Assembly: GCA_036265385.1 (NCBI GenBank)
Contig: DATAPD010000020.1
Span: 1 to 64,000 of the forward strand
DNA from: DATAPD01 sp036265385
Lineage (GTDB): Bacteria; Acidobacteriota; Terriglobia; Terriglobales; Acidobacteriaceae
Length of the DNA: 64,000 nucleotides
Reading direction: 5' to 3'
The notes below the pieces were generated by a model. That model searched no databases and was not told the origin of the DNA. It saw only the letters and a program-made list of their open reading frames with translations. The translations under genes and the position numbers were made by a program. This document shows, in pieces, positions 24,454-32,688 of the stretch (its first letter is position 1; every line of letters starts with the position of its first letter).

Positions 24454-26898
24454 TTAGCTCTCGTACAGCAGGACGCCTTCGGCTTTCTCAGAGTCGACCG
24501 GACGATAATACAGCTTGTTGTCCTCCAGAAAGACCTCGATAAATGCCGGTCGAGTTGTAATGGTTCCCTGAATCAGCGCTTCCGAGAGCGGATCCTCGAT
24601 GTACTTCTGTAATGCTCTACGCAGTGGGCGTGCACCGTAGCTGCGATCACTGAGCGTCTGGTTGAGAATCCATTTCTTGGCTTCGTCCGTCACGGTGACC
24701 GTGATCGAGCGTTGCGCCAAGTTCTGGTTCAACTGGCTGACCATGAGTTCGAGAATTTGAATCAAATCATTCTCGCTCAGGGCAGTAAACAGAATGACTT
24801 CGTCCAGACGGTTCAGGAACTCTGGATTGAAGGTCCGCTTAACCTCGTTTTTCACGAGATCCTCAACCTTTTCGGAAACCATGTCTTCTTTAGATGACTG
24901 GAATCCGAGGCCTTCACGCTTCATCAGGTGACGCGCGCCGATGTTCGACGTCATGATCAGGATTACGTTCTTGAAGTCGACCGTGTTGCCGAGACCATCG
25001 GTCAATTGGCCGTCTTCGAAGACCTGCAGCAGGATGTTGAAGACATCCGGATGGGCCTTCTCGATTTCATCGAGCAGGACGACAGAGTACGGAGCGCGCT
25101 TTACACGCTCGGTCAATTGGCCACCCTCTTCGTAACCCACGTATCCCGGAGGCGAGCCGATGAGTTTCGAGACCGAATGTTTTTCCATGAACTCCGACAT
25201 GTCGAACCGAACGAGTGATTTTTCACTTCCGAACATGAATTGAGCAATGGTTCGAGCAACTTCCGTCTTGCCAACGCCAGTCGGGCCGAGGAACAAGAAC
25301 GAACCGATCGGACGGTTGGGACTCTTTAAGCCGGCACGGCTGCGACGGATCGCACGCGCCAGAGCGCTGATCGCCTTGTCTTGCGAAATGATTCGCTTGT
25401 GCAACTCTTCTTCGATGCGAAGAAGTTTCTGAGACTCTTCTTCTTTGATCGAAGCGATCGGGACGCCAGTCCAGCGGGAAACTACGTCTTCAATATCTTC
25501 GCGGCCGACAACGCCGGTGGCGGATTCGTCGAGATGGTATTTCTCGCGGAGGGCCCGTAGGTTTTCGCGTTCCTTGCGTTCCTCGTCCGAGTAGAACCGC
25601 GCCTTTTCAAATTCATGGTTCGCGATGGCGTTTTCCATCCGATGAACGATGAACTTGATGCGCTTTTGAACTTCTGTGATCTCCTCTGGCAATGAAGTCT
25701 GGCGCAGCTTTACGCGCGCACCAGCTTCATCGACCAAGTCGATAGCCTTATCCGGCAGAAAACGGTCCGGTATATACCGGTTTGAATGTGAGACCGCGAA
25801 GTTGATGGCATCGTCGGTGTAGGTAACCGCGTGGAATTTTTCGTAACGGTCCTTAATGCCGAACAAAATCTTGGTTGCGTCCACTTCGTTTGGCGGCGGC
25901 ACCTTCACTGCCTGGAAGCGGCGCTCAAGCGAGCGATCCTTTTCGATTGATTTGCGGTATTCACCCGGAGTCGTCGCGCCGATGCACTGAATTTCGCCTC
26001 GGGAGAGTGCGGGTTTCAGGATGTTGGCGGCATCGAGCGAGCCTTCGGCAGAACCGGCTCCAACCAGCGTGTGCAGTTCATCAATGAAGATGATGGCGTT
26101 CTGTGACTCCATCAATTCTTTCATGATGGTTTTCAGGCGCTCTTCAAACTGTCCGCGATACTTTGTGCCTGCAACAATCAAAGAGAGGTCAAGGGCAAGA
26201 ATCCGCTTGTCGGAAAGGAACGATGGCACTTCGCCATCAGCGATGCGTTGCGCGAGTCCTTCCACAATGGCGGTCTTGCCAACGCCAGGTTCTCCGATGA
26301 GGACTGGGTTGTTTTTCGTGCGACGGCAAAGGATTTGAATTACGCGCTCGAGTTCACCTTCCCGACCTACGAGTGGGTCGAGTTGAGTATCCATGGCGGC
26401 CTGTGTCAGGTCGCGAGAGAATTCAGCGAGAAGGGAAGACTCACGCTGACGTTGCGGCTGCGATTTTTCCTGGCTCGTCCGGGCAAGCTCCTCGCGAATG
26501 GTTGACAGGCGAAGCCCACGCTCATGCAGAATTTCTGCGGCGAAGCATTTTTCTTCGCGCAGCAAGCCTAGAAGTAGATGTTCGGTCCCAATGTGTTTGT
26601 GAGAAAGCCGCTCAGCCTCTTCTGCCGCATAAGCCAATACGCGCTTGCATTCATTGCTGAGGGGTAGATCCACAGATGTGGATACTTTCTCGCGAATGGT
26701 CGTGTGCCCCTCGATCTGCTTGCGGATGGATTCCACCGAAGCATGGGAACGCAGGAACCGGTTCGTGAGAGCTTTGTCTTCGCGCAGCAGCCCCAGTAAT
26801 AGGTGCTCCGTCTCAATATAAGGAGACCCAAACTGGCTAGCCTCATAGCGCGCGAAGAAGATCACGCGCCTGGCTTTCTCCGTATAACGTTCAAACAT
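24454..26898 (-). CDS. clpC: ATP-dependent Clp protease ATP-binding subunit
   Basis: An 814-residue Hsp100 unfoldase. The double Clp N-domain (residues 1-145) is followed by AAA+ domain 1 with Walker A GEPGVGKT, a middle domain with a UVR-like motif (FEKARFYSDEERKERENL), and AAA+ domain 2 with Walker A GPTGVGKT and the sensor region VVLLDEIEKAHPDVFN. The LGF tripeptide in EGLGFQSS is the expected ClpP-docking loop. It unfolds substrates for ClpP degradation in the cytosol. The middle domain with UVR motif places it with ClpC rather than ClpA or ClpB. The start ATG 26898 has a G-rich ribosome site (GGGGAAGG). Confidence 0.93.
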   Translation of the reverse strand: MFERYTEKARRVIFFARYEASQFGSPYIETEHLLLGLLREDKALTNRFLRSHASVESIRKQIEGHTTIREKVSTSVDLPLSNECKRVLAYAAEEAERLSHKHIGTEHLLLGLLREEKCFAAEILHERGLRLSTIREELARTSQEKSQPQRQRESSLLAEFSRDLTQAAMDTQLDPLVGREGELERVIQILCRRTKNNPVLIGEPGVGKTAIVEGLAQRIADGEVPSFLSDKRILALDLSLIVAGTKYRGQFEERLKTIMKELMESQNAIIFIDELHTLVGAGSAEGSLDAANILKPALSRGEIQCIGATTPGEYRKSIEKDRSLERRFQAVKVPPPNEVDATKILFGIKDRYEKFHAVTYTDDAINFAVSHSNRYIPDRFLPDKAIDLVDEAGARVKLRQTSLPEEITEVQKRIKFIVHRMENAIANHEFEKARFYSDEERKERENLRALREKYHLDESATGVVGREDIEDVVSRWTGVPIASIKEEESQKLLRIEEELHKRIISQDKAISALARAIRRSRAGLKSPNRPIGSFLFLGPTGVGKTEVARTIAQFMFGSEKSLVRFDMSEFMEKHSVSKLIGSPPGYVGYEEGGQLTERVKRAPYSVVLLDEIEKAHPDVFNILLQVFEDGQLTDGLGNTVDFKNVILIMTSNIGARHLMKREGLGFQSSKEDMVSEKVEDLVKNEVKRTFNPEFLNRLDEVILFTALSENDLIQILELMVSQLNQNLAQRSITVTVTDEAKKWILNQTLSDRSYGARPLRRALQKYIEDPLSEALIQGTITTRPAFIEVFLEDNKLYYRPVDSEKAEGVLLYES

Positions 26899-27079
26899 AT
26901 TGCCTTCCCCCTGGGAAAGCTCGGGAGAGCCAGGTCAAAATTGGCCTACCCTCCAGAGAACCCGTGGCCCTACTACATTATGCAATCAGGATGGCCATAC
27001 CCCCAACCCCAATTCGTGCTAGGGGAACCGAAAACGCACCCTGGACCCGAAACTACACCCAACCTTGAATACTTGCCTT

Positions 27080-27802
27080 TCATCCCGGTAATAAATCCGG
27101 TGTTAGTTCCTCAATGTGCCCCCGCTCCAGACGCAGCACGCGATTGCAACGTCGTGCGAATCCAAAATTGTGGGTAGCAATCAAAGAGGTGAGTTGATGC
27201 TCTTGATGAAGTCTGGCAATCAGTCCGAAAACGGCTTCGGCAGTTTGACCATCCAGATCACCGGTCGGCTCATCCGCTAAGAGGAGCTTTGGCTTTGTAA
27301 TCAGAGCGCGAGCGAGAGCAATACGCTGTTGCTCACCGCCGGAAAGTTCTCCTGAGCGGTGGTGCCCGCGGGATTCTAACCCTACTTCACGCAACCAGCG
27401 CGCAGCTTCCTTTTCAGCAGATGACCAATCGATGCCACGTATCAGGAGCGGCATGGCAACATTTTCCAATGCCGTAAATTCAGGCAATAGATAGTGAAAT
27501 TGCCAAACGTACCCGATTTCGCGATTGCGGAATTCGGCTGCTTCATCATCCGAGAGCTGGTTCAATCGCAATTGGGCGCAGTATACGTTACCGTCAGAAG
27601 CGCGATCAAGAGCGCCTATTATATGTAGCAGAGTGCTCTTGCCGGCGCCGGACTGTCCGACAATGCCGACCATCTCTCCCTTGCTAATGTGAAAGGACAA
27701 GTTTTCAAAGAGCACCAAGTCGCGGTCCCCGGACCGGAAAACCTTCTTCAGTCCATCGATCCGCAACAGCAGGTTTTCGCCTGCTTGTTGGATTAGATGC
27801 AA
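27080..27802 (-). CDS. lolD: ABC transporter ATP-binding protein, LolD/MacB type
   Basis: A 240-residue ATPase with Walker A GQSGAGKST, the Q-loop, signature LSGGEQQRIALARAL, Walker B LLLADEPTGDLD and the H-loop IATHN. The length and the DEPTGDLD motif fit the LolD/MacB family, which drives LolCE-type lipoprotein release or related efflux. The start is a TTG at 27802: an in-frame TAG lies directly upstream and GGAGG is correctly spaced. A LolC/E-type permease gene lies 320 bp upstream on the same strand. The pair likely forms the LolCDE complex in the inner membrane. Confidence 0.88.
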   Translation of the reverse strand: MHLIQQAGENLLLRIDGLKKVFRSGDRDLVLFENLSFHISKGEMVGIVGQSGAGKSTLLHIIGALDRASDGNVYCAQLRLNQLSDDEAAEFRNREIGYVWQFHYLLPEFTALENVAMPLLIRGIDWSSAEKEAARWLREVGLESRGHHRSGELSGGEQQRIALARALITKPKLLLADEPTGDLDGQTAEAVFGLIARLHQEHQLTSLIATHNFGFARRCNRVLRLERGHIEELTPDLLPG

Positions 27803-28123
27803 CTAGGGCCTCCGTCGTCTCAGAGCCAACTCCGCTGCTCATGAGCAACAAAGTTCAACCAGCAAGAACTCGTTGCCGTCCATCCATTAGACCACGGAAG
27901 AGTCATCCACCCCTACTGCCTGAAAGCGGGAACTCTACAGGCGCCACTTTATACCCATCCATAACCAACGCAATGTGACTGAGGTCACAGGTGAGCCCAA
28001 GGGCGAGCCGGTGGAAGATGCTAAACGAAGCTTAATTTCCGCAAGTTTCTGCACGAAACAATGCTATGTGATTGCGCACCTCCGCTCCGCGTAAATACGT
28101 TTTTTCATATCCGGACCGACGTT
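27803..28123. other. Gap between lolD and the LolC/E permease
   Basis: About 320 bp without a convincing gene. The minus strand around 27848-27900 has a D-arm-like segment and a GGCAA/TTGCT stem with a 7-base loop, but the loop lacks the invariant U33 and no acceptor or T stem fits. It could be tRNA debris or chance. No promoter or terminator is clear. Confidence 0.3.
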
Positions 28124-29437
28124 TTATTCGTAGCGTAAAGCTTCGGCCGGGAGGATGCGTGAGGCTGACCACGACGGATACAACGTGGCTACAAAAGAGA
28201 TGCCGATCGCAACGAGACCAACGATAAGGCCATCAACAATCCGCGGGGCGAAGGGCACGTAATCGATCGAGTAGACTTCGGCGGACAGGGATATGAAATG
28301 GTAGTGACTGCCCATCCATGAGAGCGCGTAGCCCAGCACAAGACCGATGGCGGTGCCGACGACTCCAATCAAAACTCCCTGGGCGATAAACACTCGGCGT
28401 ACCTGGGATTTTGTGGTACCCATCGACAAAAGAACGGCAATATCACGCGTTTTCTCCATGACCATCATGATGAGGGAAATGAGGATGTTGAGTGCAGCAA
28501 CCAAGACGATCAGGCCGATCGTGATGAAAGTAACTACTCGCTCAAGGCGTAAAGCACGAAAGAGTGCTTTGTTCTGTTCCATCCAGTTTGTAGCCATGAA
28601 TCCGCTGCCCGCAGCGGTTTCGAGTTGCTTTGAGATTTCACCGGCGCGATAGATGTCATCGATCTTGAACTCCAGCACGGAGACGAGATCACCTAACCCA
28701 AACAAGCTCTGGGCATCCGAGAGACGGGTGAAGGCCCAACCTGAGTCGTAATCATAAAAGCCGGAATTGAAGATACCTGCGACTTTGAATCGGATGTACT
28801 TAGGCACCATTCCGAAGGGCGTCAGTTCGCCTTGGGGGCTGGTAACAAGCACAACGGCTCCGACAGTTGCGCCCAGTTCCGCAGCCATATCTTTGCCGAG
28901 AATGATCGGCGGCATCGACGCTTGCCGTCGCTGAAGGGAACTCAGATCATCCGGGGAGGATGTTGCGGTGTCATCTCCTGCGGGGCGAGCCGATCGCGAC
29001 AGATCTTCGCTTGCATTGAGCGCATCAGCCGAGCCGATGGTGACACTCTTCAGCAAGTCACTGACCTTACGTTCGTCGGCGGGGATCATTCCTTTTAGGA
29101 CCGCGCCTCGGGCTCGCGCCCCGCGAGAGATGAGCACTTGTTCATAGATCGCTGGCGCCGCGGCAACTACATGCGGCGATTTGCTCAAGCGCGCGAGCAG
29201 CGGCTGCCAGTGTTTGATGCCGTCACTCTCTATTCGCAGTAGATTCACATGGGAGGTCGATCCAAGCAAACGTTGCTGCAGGTCTTGGCGAAATCCGTTG
29301 TTGATTGCCAGAGCTACGATTAGGGAGGCTACGCCAGCAGCCACGCCGATAATGGAGATGATGGTGATGATCCCGATGAATGCTTGTCTTCTCTTAGCGC
29401 GGAGGTAGCGGGAGGCAATGAAAAGTTCGAACCTCAT
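28124..29437 (-). CDS. LolC/LolE-type ABC transporter permease
   Basis: From ATG 29437 the protein has about 437 residues: a first membrane helix (IITIISIIGVAAGVASLIVALA), a large periplasmic domain (residues 60-280) and three C-terminal helices (RVVTFITIGLIVLVAALNIL, GVLIGVVGTAIGLVLGYALS, VGLVAIGISFVATLYP), the MacB/FtsX-like layout. With lolD it would extract lipoproteins from the inner membrane for outer-membrane sorting. It cannot be assigned to LolC or LolE. The frame continues upstream to a second start at 29566 through a duplicated 5' segment; 29437 gives the canonical N-terminus MRFELFIASRYL. Confidence 0.85.
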   Translation of the reverse strand: MRFELFIASRYLRAKRRQAFIGIITIISIIGVAAGVASLIVALAINNGFRQDLQQRLLGSTSHVNLLRIESDGIKHWQPLLARLSKSPHVVAAAPAIYEQVLISRGARARGAVLKGMIPADERKVSDLLKSVTIGSADALNASEDLSRSARPAGDDTATSSPDDLSSLQRRQASMPPIILGKDMAAELGATVGAVVLVTSPQGELTPFGMVPKYIRFKVAGIFNSGFYDYDSGWAFTRLSDAQSLFGLGDLVSVLEFKIDDIYRAGEISKQLETAAGSGFMATNWMEQNKALFRALRLERVVTFITIGLIVLVAALNILISLIMMVMEKTRDIAVLLSMGTTKSQVRRVFIAQGVLIGVVGTAIGLVLGYALSWMGSHYHFISLSAEVYSIDYVPFAPRIVDGLIVGLVAIGISFVATLYPSWSASRILPAEALRYE

Positions 29438-29566
29438 GCTGAGGTCCCTCGCTTTGCTCGGGATTTGCGGCTGCGGGCTCCCGCTCCGCTCACGCCCACA
29501 GAACGCCTCAACTTGTCTTCTCTTAGCGCGGAGGTATCGCGAAGCGATGAAAAGTTCGAAGCGCAT
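29384..29566 (-). repeat. 54-bp direct duplication of the permease 5' end
   Basis: The first 18 codons of the permease occur twice: copy 1 at 29513-29566 and copy 2 at 29384-29437. Both encode MRFELFIASRYLRAKRRQ. The DNA differs at six positions (for example CGC/AGG at codon 2, ATC/ATT at codon 7), all synonymous. A 75-bp repeat-like insert (29438-29512) separates the copies and keeps the frame. Confidence 0.85.
29438..29512. repeat. 75-bp hairpin-rich insert, possible dispersed repeat
   Basis: The insert between the two copies contains GCGGG-CT-CCCGC (a perfect short hairpin) and CCCTCGCTTTGCTCGGG-type imperfect symmetry. Translated in the permease frame it reads Arg/Ser/Pro-rich sequence (GRERSGSPQPQ) unlike a membrane protein. 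From general memory, similar short elements are scattered in acidobacterial genomes, often in-frame; no second copy was noticed in this window. Confidence 0.5.
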
Positions 29567-29618
29567 GAAGGATTTGTGGAACCGCTACCGGACCGAAGCT
29601 GGAATTATAGATGGCAAA

Positions 29619-30194
29619 CTAAAAGCGAGGAATCAGAGCCGGAACGGCACCCTGATATCGCAAATAGGGTTCTCCAAAACGCTTCACGAGTTCCTGTTCT
29701 TCGGCTCGGATCATGAAGATGCCGGTCAGGATCGCGAATGCGGTCAAGAGGTAACAGACAGCTAATCCGGTGCCCAGGCTCCAAGCAAGCATCTCCAGGA
29801 GATGGGCCAAATAGACTGGGTGGCGAATCCGAGATCGAATTCCATGAGTCGCCAGTCGCTGGTCGGAATTTGTGTGAAGTTCCGGAATGCCGCCAAGCTG
29901 CCGTGCTGAAAAGCCGCGGCTGGATACGCGATACAGCCAAATGCCGATCGCGAAGAGAATTGTGGCGGGAATCCAAATGATGTCCGTGGAGTAGAGCGTC
30001 AGATGACGCCAAGGCGCGGTAGCGAAGGCAACGATGACCCACATCGCGAACCATAGCGGCAAAAGGACGCGATAAGGGGATCGTTTGCGCGATCGCCAAG
30101 TTTCGACTCGGGGATGGATCATAAGCCAGAATGATGGGATCGTGGAGTAGATGGTACAGGCCATCCATCCAAAGATTTGCAGAGAAGAAGCCAC
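29619..30194 (-). CDS. Isoprenylcysteine carboxyl methyltransferase (ICMT)-like membrane protein
   Basis: A 191-residue protein with about five membrane helices. The conserved C-terminal core of the ICMT/PEMT superfamily is visible: GIRSRIRHPVYLAHLLEMLAWS, then RAEEQELVKRFGEPYLRYQ. The RHP and EE...YxxY residues line the SAM site in relatives. Bacterial members methylate unknown small molecules or lipids. The start is a GTG at 30194 with no clear ribosome site; a longer alternate frame is not protein-like. It lies upstream of the permease on the same strand. Confidence 0.8.
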   Translation of the reverse strand: MASSLQIFGWMACTIYSTIPSFWLMIHPRVETWRSRKRSPYRVLLPLWFAMWVIVAFATAPWRHLTLYSTDIIWIPATILFAIGIWLYRVSSRGFSARQLGGIPELHTNSDQRLATHGIRSRIRHPVYLAHLLEMLAWSLGTGLAVCYLLTAFAILTGIFMIRAEEQELVKRFGEPYLRYQGAVPALIPRF

Positions 30195-30258
30195 GCCGCG
30201 AGTCTAGCAGGGCCATTGAGACCTATGACGAAGCTAGTTCACAAAGATCTGTAAAAAA

Positions 30259-32610
30259 TCAGCGGGTATCAGGTTCCTGAGTGTTCGTTCCTGACTGTGG
30301 GCGAATGACGGTTTTGGCACTGCTCATATTTTCAAATCGATCGTAAACACGCACGACAACGACGTGCTCGAAAGGTGTTTGCGGCGGAGGCGCAGACGTC
30401 TTTTGTTTTTTTCCAGAAGACTTTTCTTGCGTCGGTGAGCTTTTGGTCAGTGTCGCTGGCTGGGGAGTCGCGGTACTTATCGGCACATTGAAGTCGTAAT
30501 CTTCGGAAAGCGAATCCGATAGCTGGCCAGTCGGTTCCAGGTACTGCCAATCGCCGGCGTCAACGGAGTATTCGGCGCGTTTGATCGGGGAATATCCATC
30601 GGCCGCACGAAAACGTACATGAACCTTGTCGGTATCCAGAGAAGCGTTCAGGCCCGAGATTTGAGGCGGTGTGGTATCTACTTCGAAACGAGAACTTTCT
30701 TTCTCAGTTGTTAGCGATTCTCCCGGGGAATGTGAGGGAGCGTCAGAAGCCACTAATTTCACAAGGTAGGCGCCATCAGGAAGAAGACTTGCGTCAAACG
30801 AGTACGCCTTGTCGTAAATTTCGTCCTTCAGCAACAGCCAGCGAGAGTCGTTCTCGCCACGATAATAAAGCGAGTAGACCATCTGATCGTCGTTGTCATC
30901 GTGAGCGTTCCATTTCACGCCGATGGATTCGCGATCCCGCACACTGGGAATGGAATTGTCCGATCGCTGAGTCGAACTCGCGGCTGAGGTGGCATCAGAG
31001 CCCGATGTGCGAGGCGGTATCTGAAAACGGGTTCCGGCGAGGACGTTGATGTCGTCAATATCGGGTGCTACGTTTTTGGGGAGATAGTAAAGAAGGACGC
31101 TATCCAGTCGCGGAGTGACAGGTCCATTTTGTAAAACAGCCTTCCACTGTACATATCGAGCAGCAGGAACGCCGATTTCAGCACTTTCGGAATTCTTAAC
31201 TTGTGCCCAAGGGCTCCAATTCCGGTCAGGATTGTCTACATTGCCGCTTCTCGCATAAAGCGTAACGTTTCCTGTCGCCCTGAGGTCAGCGCGTCCGAAC
31301 CGCGAAAAGATCTTAGTGTCGAAAACGTCGCTTTCGTAAGTGCCTTCGGTCTCAGGCGCAGAGCCAAGCAGAAAAAGTTTCCCAAGGTTGCTAGTTGAAA
31401 CGTACAGGCCGCTGGGAGCCTTGGCGAAAGCCGTGACCTGGGTTGCACTGGCTTTTACGAGATCAGTGAAATCGTCTTCGCCGCGTATTGAGAAGATGTG
31501 CCCCCGGTTACCGGAACCGACAATCAAACGGCCAGCTTCATCAAATGACAATGCGTAGACCAAGTCTTCTCGAGAAGTCCAGATGCGAGTAGGTGATCCA
31601 TCGGGAGCAATACGGTAAATCTCTGAACCGGCAGTTGCGCCAAGACCAGGGGCTGGAAACGGAACATTGCCGGCAAGGGGTGGGGTTGCTCCGACCGCGA
31701 TGGTTGGTTGAGTTCCTGCCGGAAGAGCAGAGGGCGGAGGAGAGACTGAAGTGACGATCCCGGTTGCGGTGGCTGCGCCGGGACGCCGTTCGCCAGAGGC
31801 AGCGGCATAGATGTTGCCAGATTTGTCGATCGCCAATGCCGTGATTTCTTTTTTCGGAGCGCTGTATAGAACAAATCCCTGCCCGGATGGAGAAATGCGG
31901 TAAACAAGTCCGCTGCCATCAGATCCGGCGATAAGGCTACCGTTGGGATCGAGCGCAATGCGCCGGATGTGAACTTCATCACTCTTGAAGAATAAAGAAC
32001 CGGTGCCATTAGAGGCGATGCGATAGATCTCGCCGTGATCGCCCGTTGCCACGAACAAGTTTCCACCGTGGTCTATGAGCATGTCCCAGATGTATTTCGT
32101 TTTCGGATCGAAATACACGGAAGCACTCCATTGTGGGGCTGCGGGTTCGGCTTTGTTTTTGTCCACTCCAGATGTCTTGGGAGGAGGAACGATCGCAATC
32201 CGGTAGACCTTACCGTCGGGAGCGGTTCCCGCATAAAGAACACCCTTGTTATCGACTACGAGAGCCTGAACCTGCAATTCTTGCGGTTCGAAGATGGTTG
32301 TCGCCTGGCCGTCCGGGGTGATGCGGTACACGCGAGCGGGAGACCCGGCAGCGGCATAGACATTTCCCGCGCTATCGGAGGCGAGCGCCCAGATATAAGT
32401 GGAAGGTGTTGTACAGAGCGCTTTGAACGCGGGCGCAAGTTCGAGTTCGCCGTTGCTGCGAATGGCGACCCCGCGGGCGGTCCCCTTAGTAAATTCGTCG
32501 AAGCGGGATTGTTCCCAGCTGCGAGTGCCTTCCGAATATCCCATTGAAAGGCAAAACCACAGAAAAGCAATGAGAAAGAAGAAAGATCGTGTGATCGAGC
32601 GTCTAGGCAA
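30259..32610 (-). CDS. Large secreted beta-propeller protein
   Basis: About 783 residues. The start is inferred at TTG 32610: GAGG lies 7-8 bp upstream and a signal peptide follows (SFFFLIAFLWFCLSMGYS). Residues 60-420 contain repeated SMP-30/NHL-like blades (LASDSAGNVYAAAGSPARVYRI, LALDPNGSLIAGSDGSGLVYRI, LSFDEAGRLIVGSGNRGHIFSI). The C-terminal part (residues 440-760) has beta-sandwich-like segments (DTTPPQISGLNASLDTDKV, RAADGYSPIKRAEYSVDAG). No catalytic residues are evident; a binding or sensor role outside the cytoplasm is likely. It follows the S55 gene by 78 bp on the same strand, possibly as an operon. Confidence 0.75.
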   Translation of the reverse strand: MPRRSITRSFFFLIAFLWFCLSMGYSEGTRSWEQSRFDEFTKGTARGVAIRSNGELELAPAFKALCTTPSTYIWALASDSAGNVYAAAGSPARVYRITPDGQATTIFEPQELQVQALVVDNKGVLYAGTAPDGKVYRIAIVPPPKTSGVDKNKAEPAAPQWSASVYFDPKTKYIWDMLIDHGGNLFVATGDHGEIYRIASNGTGSLFFKSDEVHIRRIALDPNGSLIAGSDGSGLVYRISPSGQGFVLYSAPKKEITALAIDKSGNIYAAASGERRPGAATATGIVTSVSPPPSALPAGTQPTIAVGATPPLAGNVPFPAPGLGATAGSEIYRIAPDGSPTRIWTSREDLVYALSFDEAGRLIVGSGNRGHIFSIRGEDDFTDLVKASATQVTAFAKAPSGLYVSTSNLGKLFLLGSAPETEGTYESDVFDTKIFSRFGRADLRATGNVTLYARSGNVDNPDRNWSPWAQVKNSESAEIGVPAARYVQWKAVLQNGPVTPRLDSVLLYYLPKNVAPDIDDINVLAGTRFQIPPRTSGSDATSAASSTQRSDNSIPSVRDRESIGVKWNAHDDNDDQMVYSLYYRGENDSRWLLLKDEIYDKAYSFDASLLPDGAYLVKLVASDAPSHSPGESLTTEKESSRFEVDTTPPQISGLNASLDTDKVHVRFRAADGYSPIKRAEYSVDAGDWQYLEPTGQLSDSLSEDYDFNVPISTATPQPATLTKSSPTQEKSSGKKQKTSAPPPQTPFEHVVVVRVYDRFENMSSAKTVIRPQSGTNTQEPDTR

Positions 32611-32688
32611 AATCCAACCTCGGGACGGAGTGTTCGCGAAAAATTCGAGGGTATCACGGGCGACCTCCCAAGGCCGCCCGCACAAGAC

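Noticed and set aside
27848..27900. tRNA-like fold on the minus strand
   Set aside because: A D-arm-like TGGTCTAATGG and a GGCAA/TTGCT stem are present, but position 33 is G, and no acceptor or T stem can be formed.
29438..29512. Insertion sequence in the permease gene
   Set aside because: Only 75 bp with no transposase or terminal repeats; better called a short repeat.
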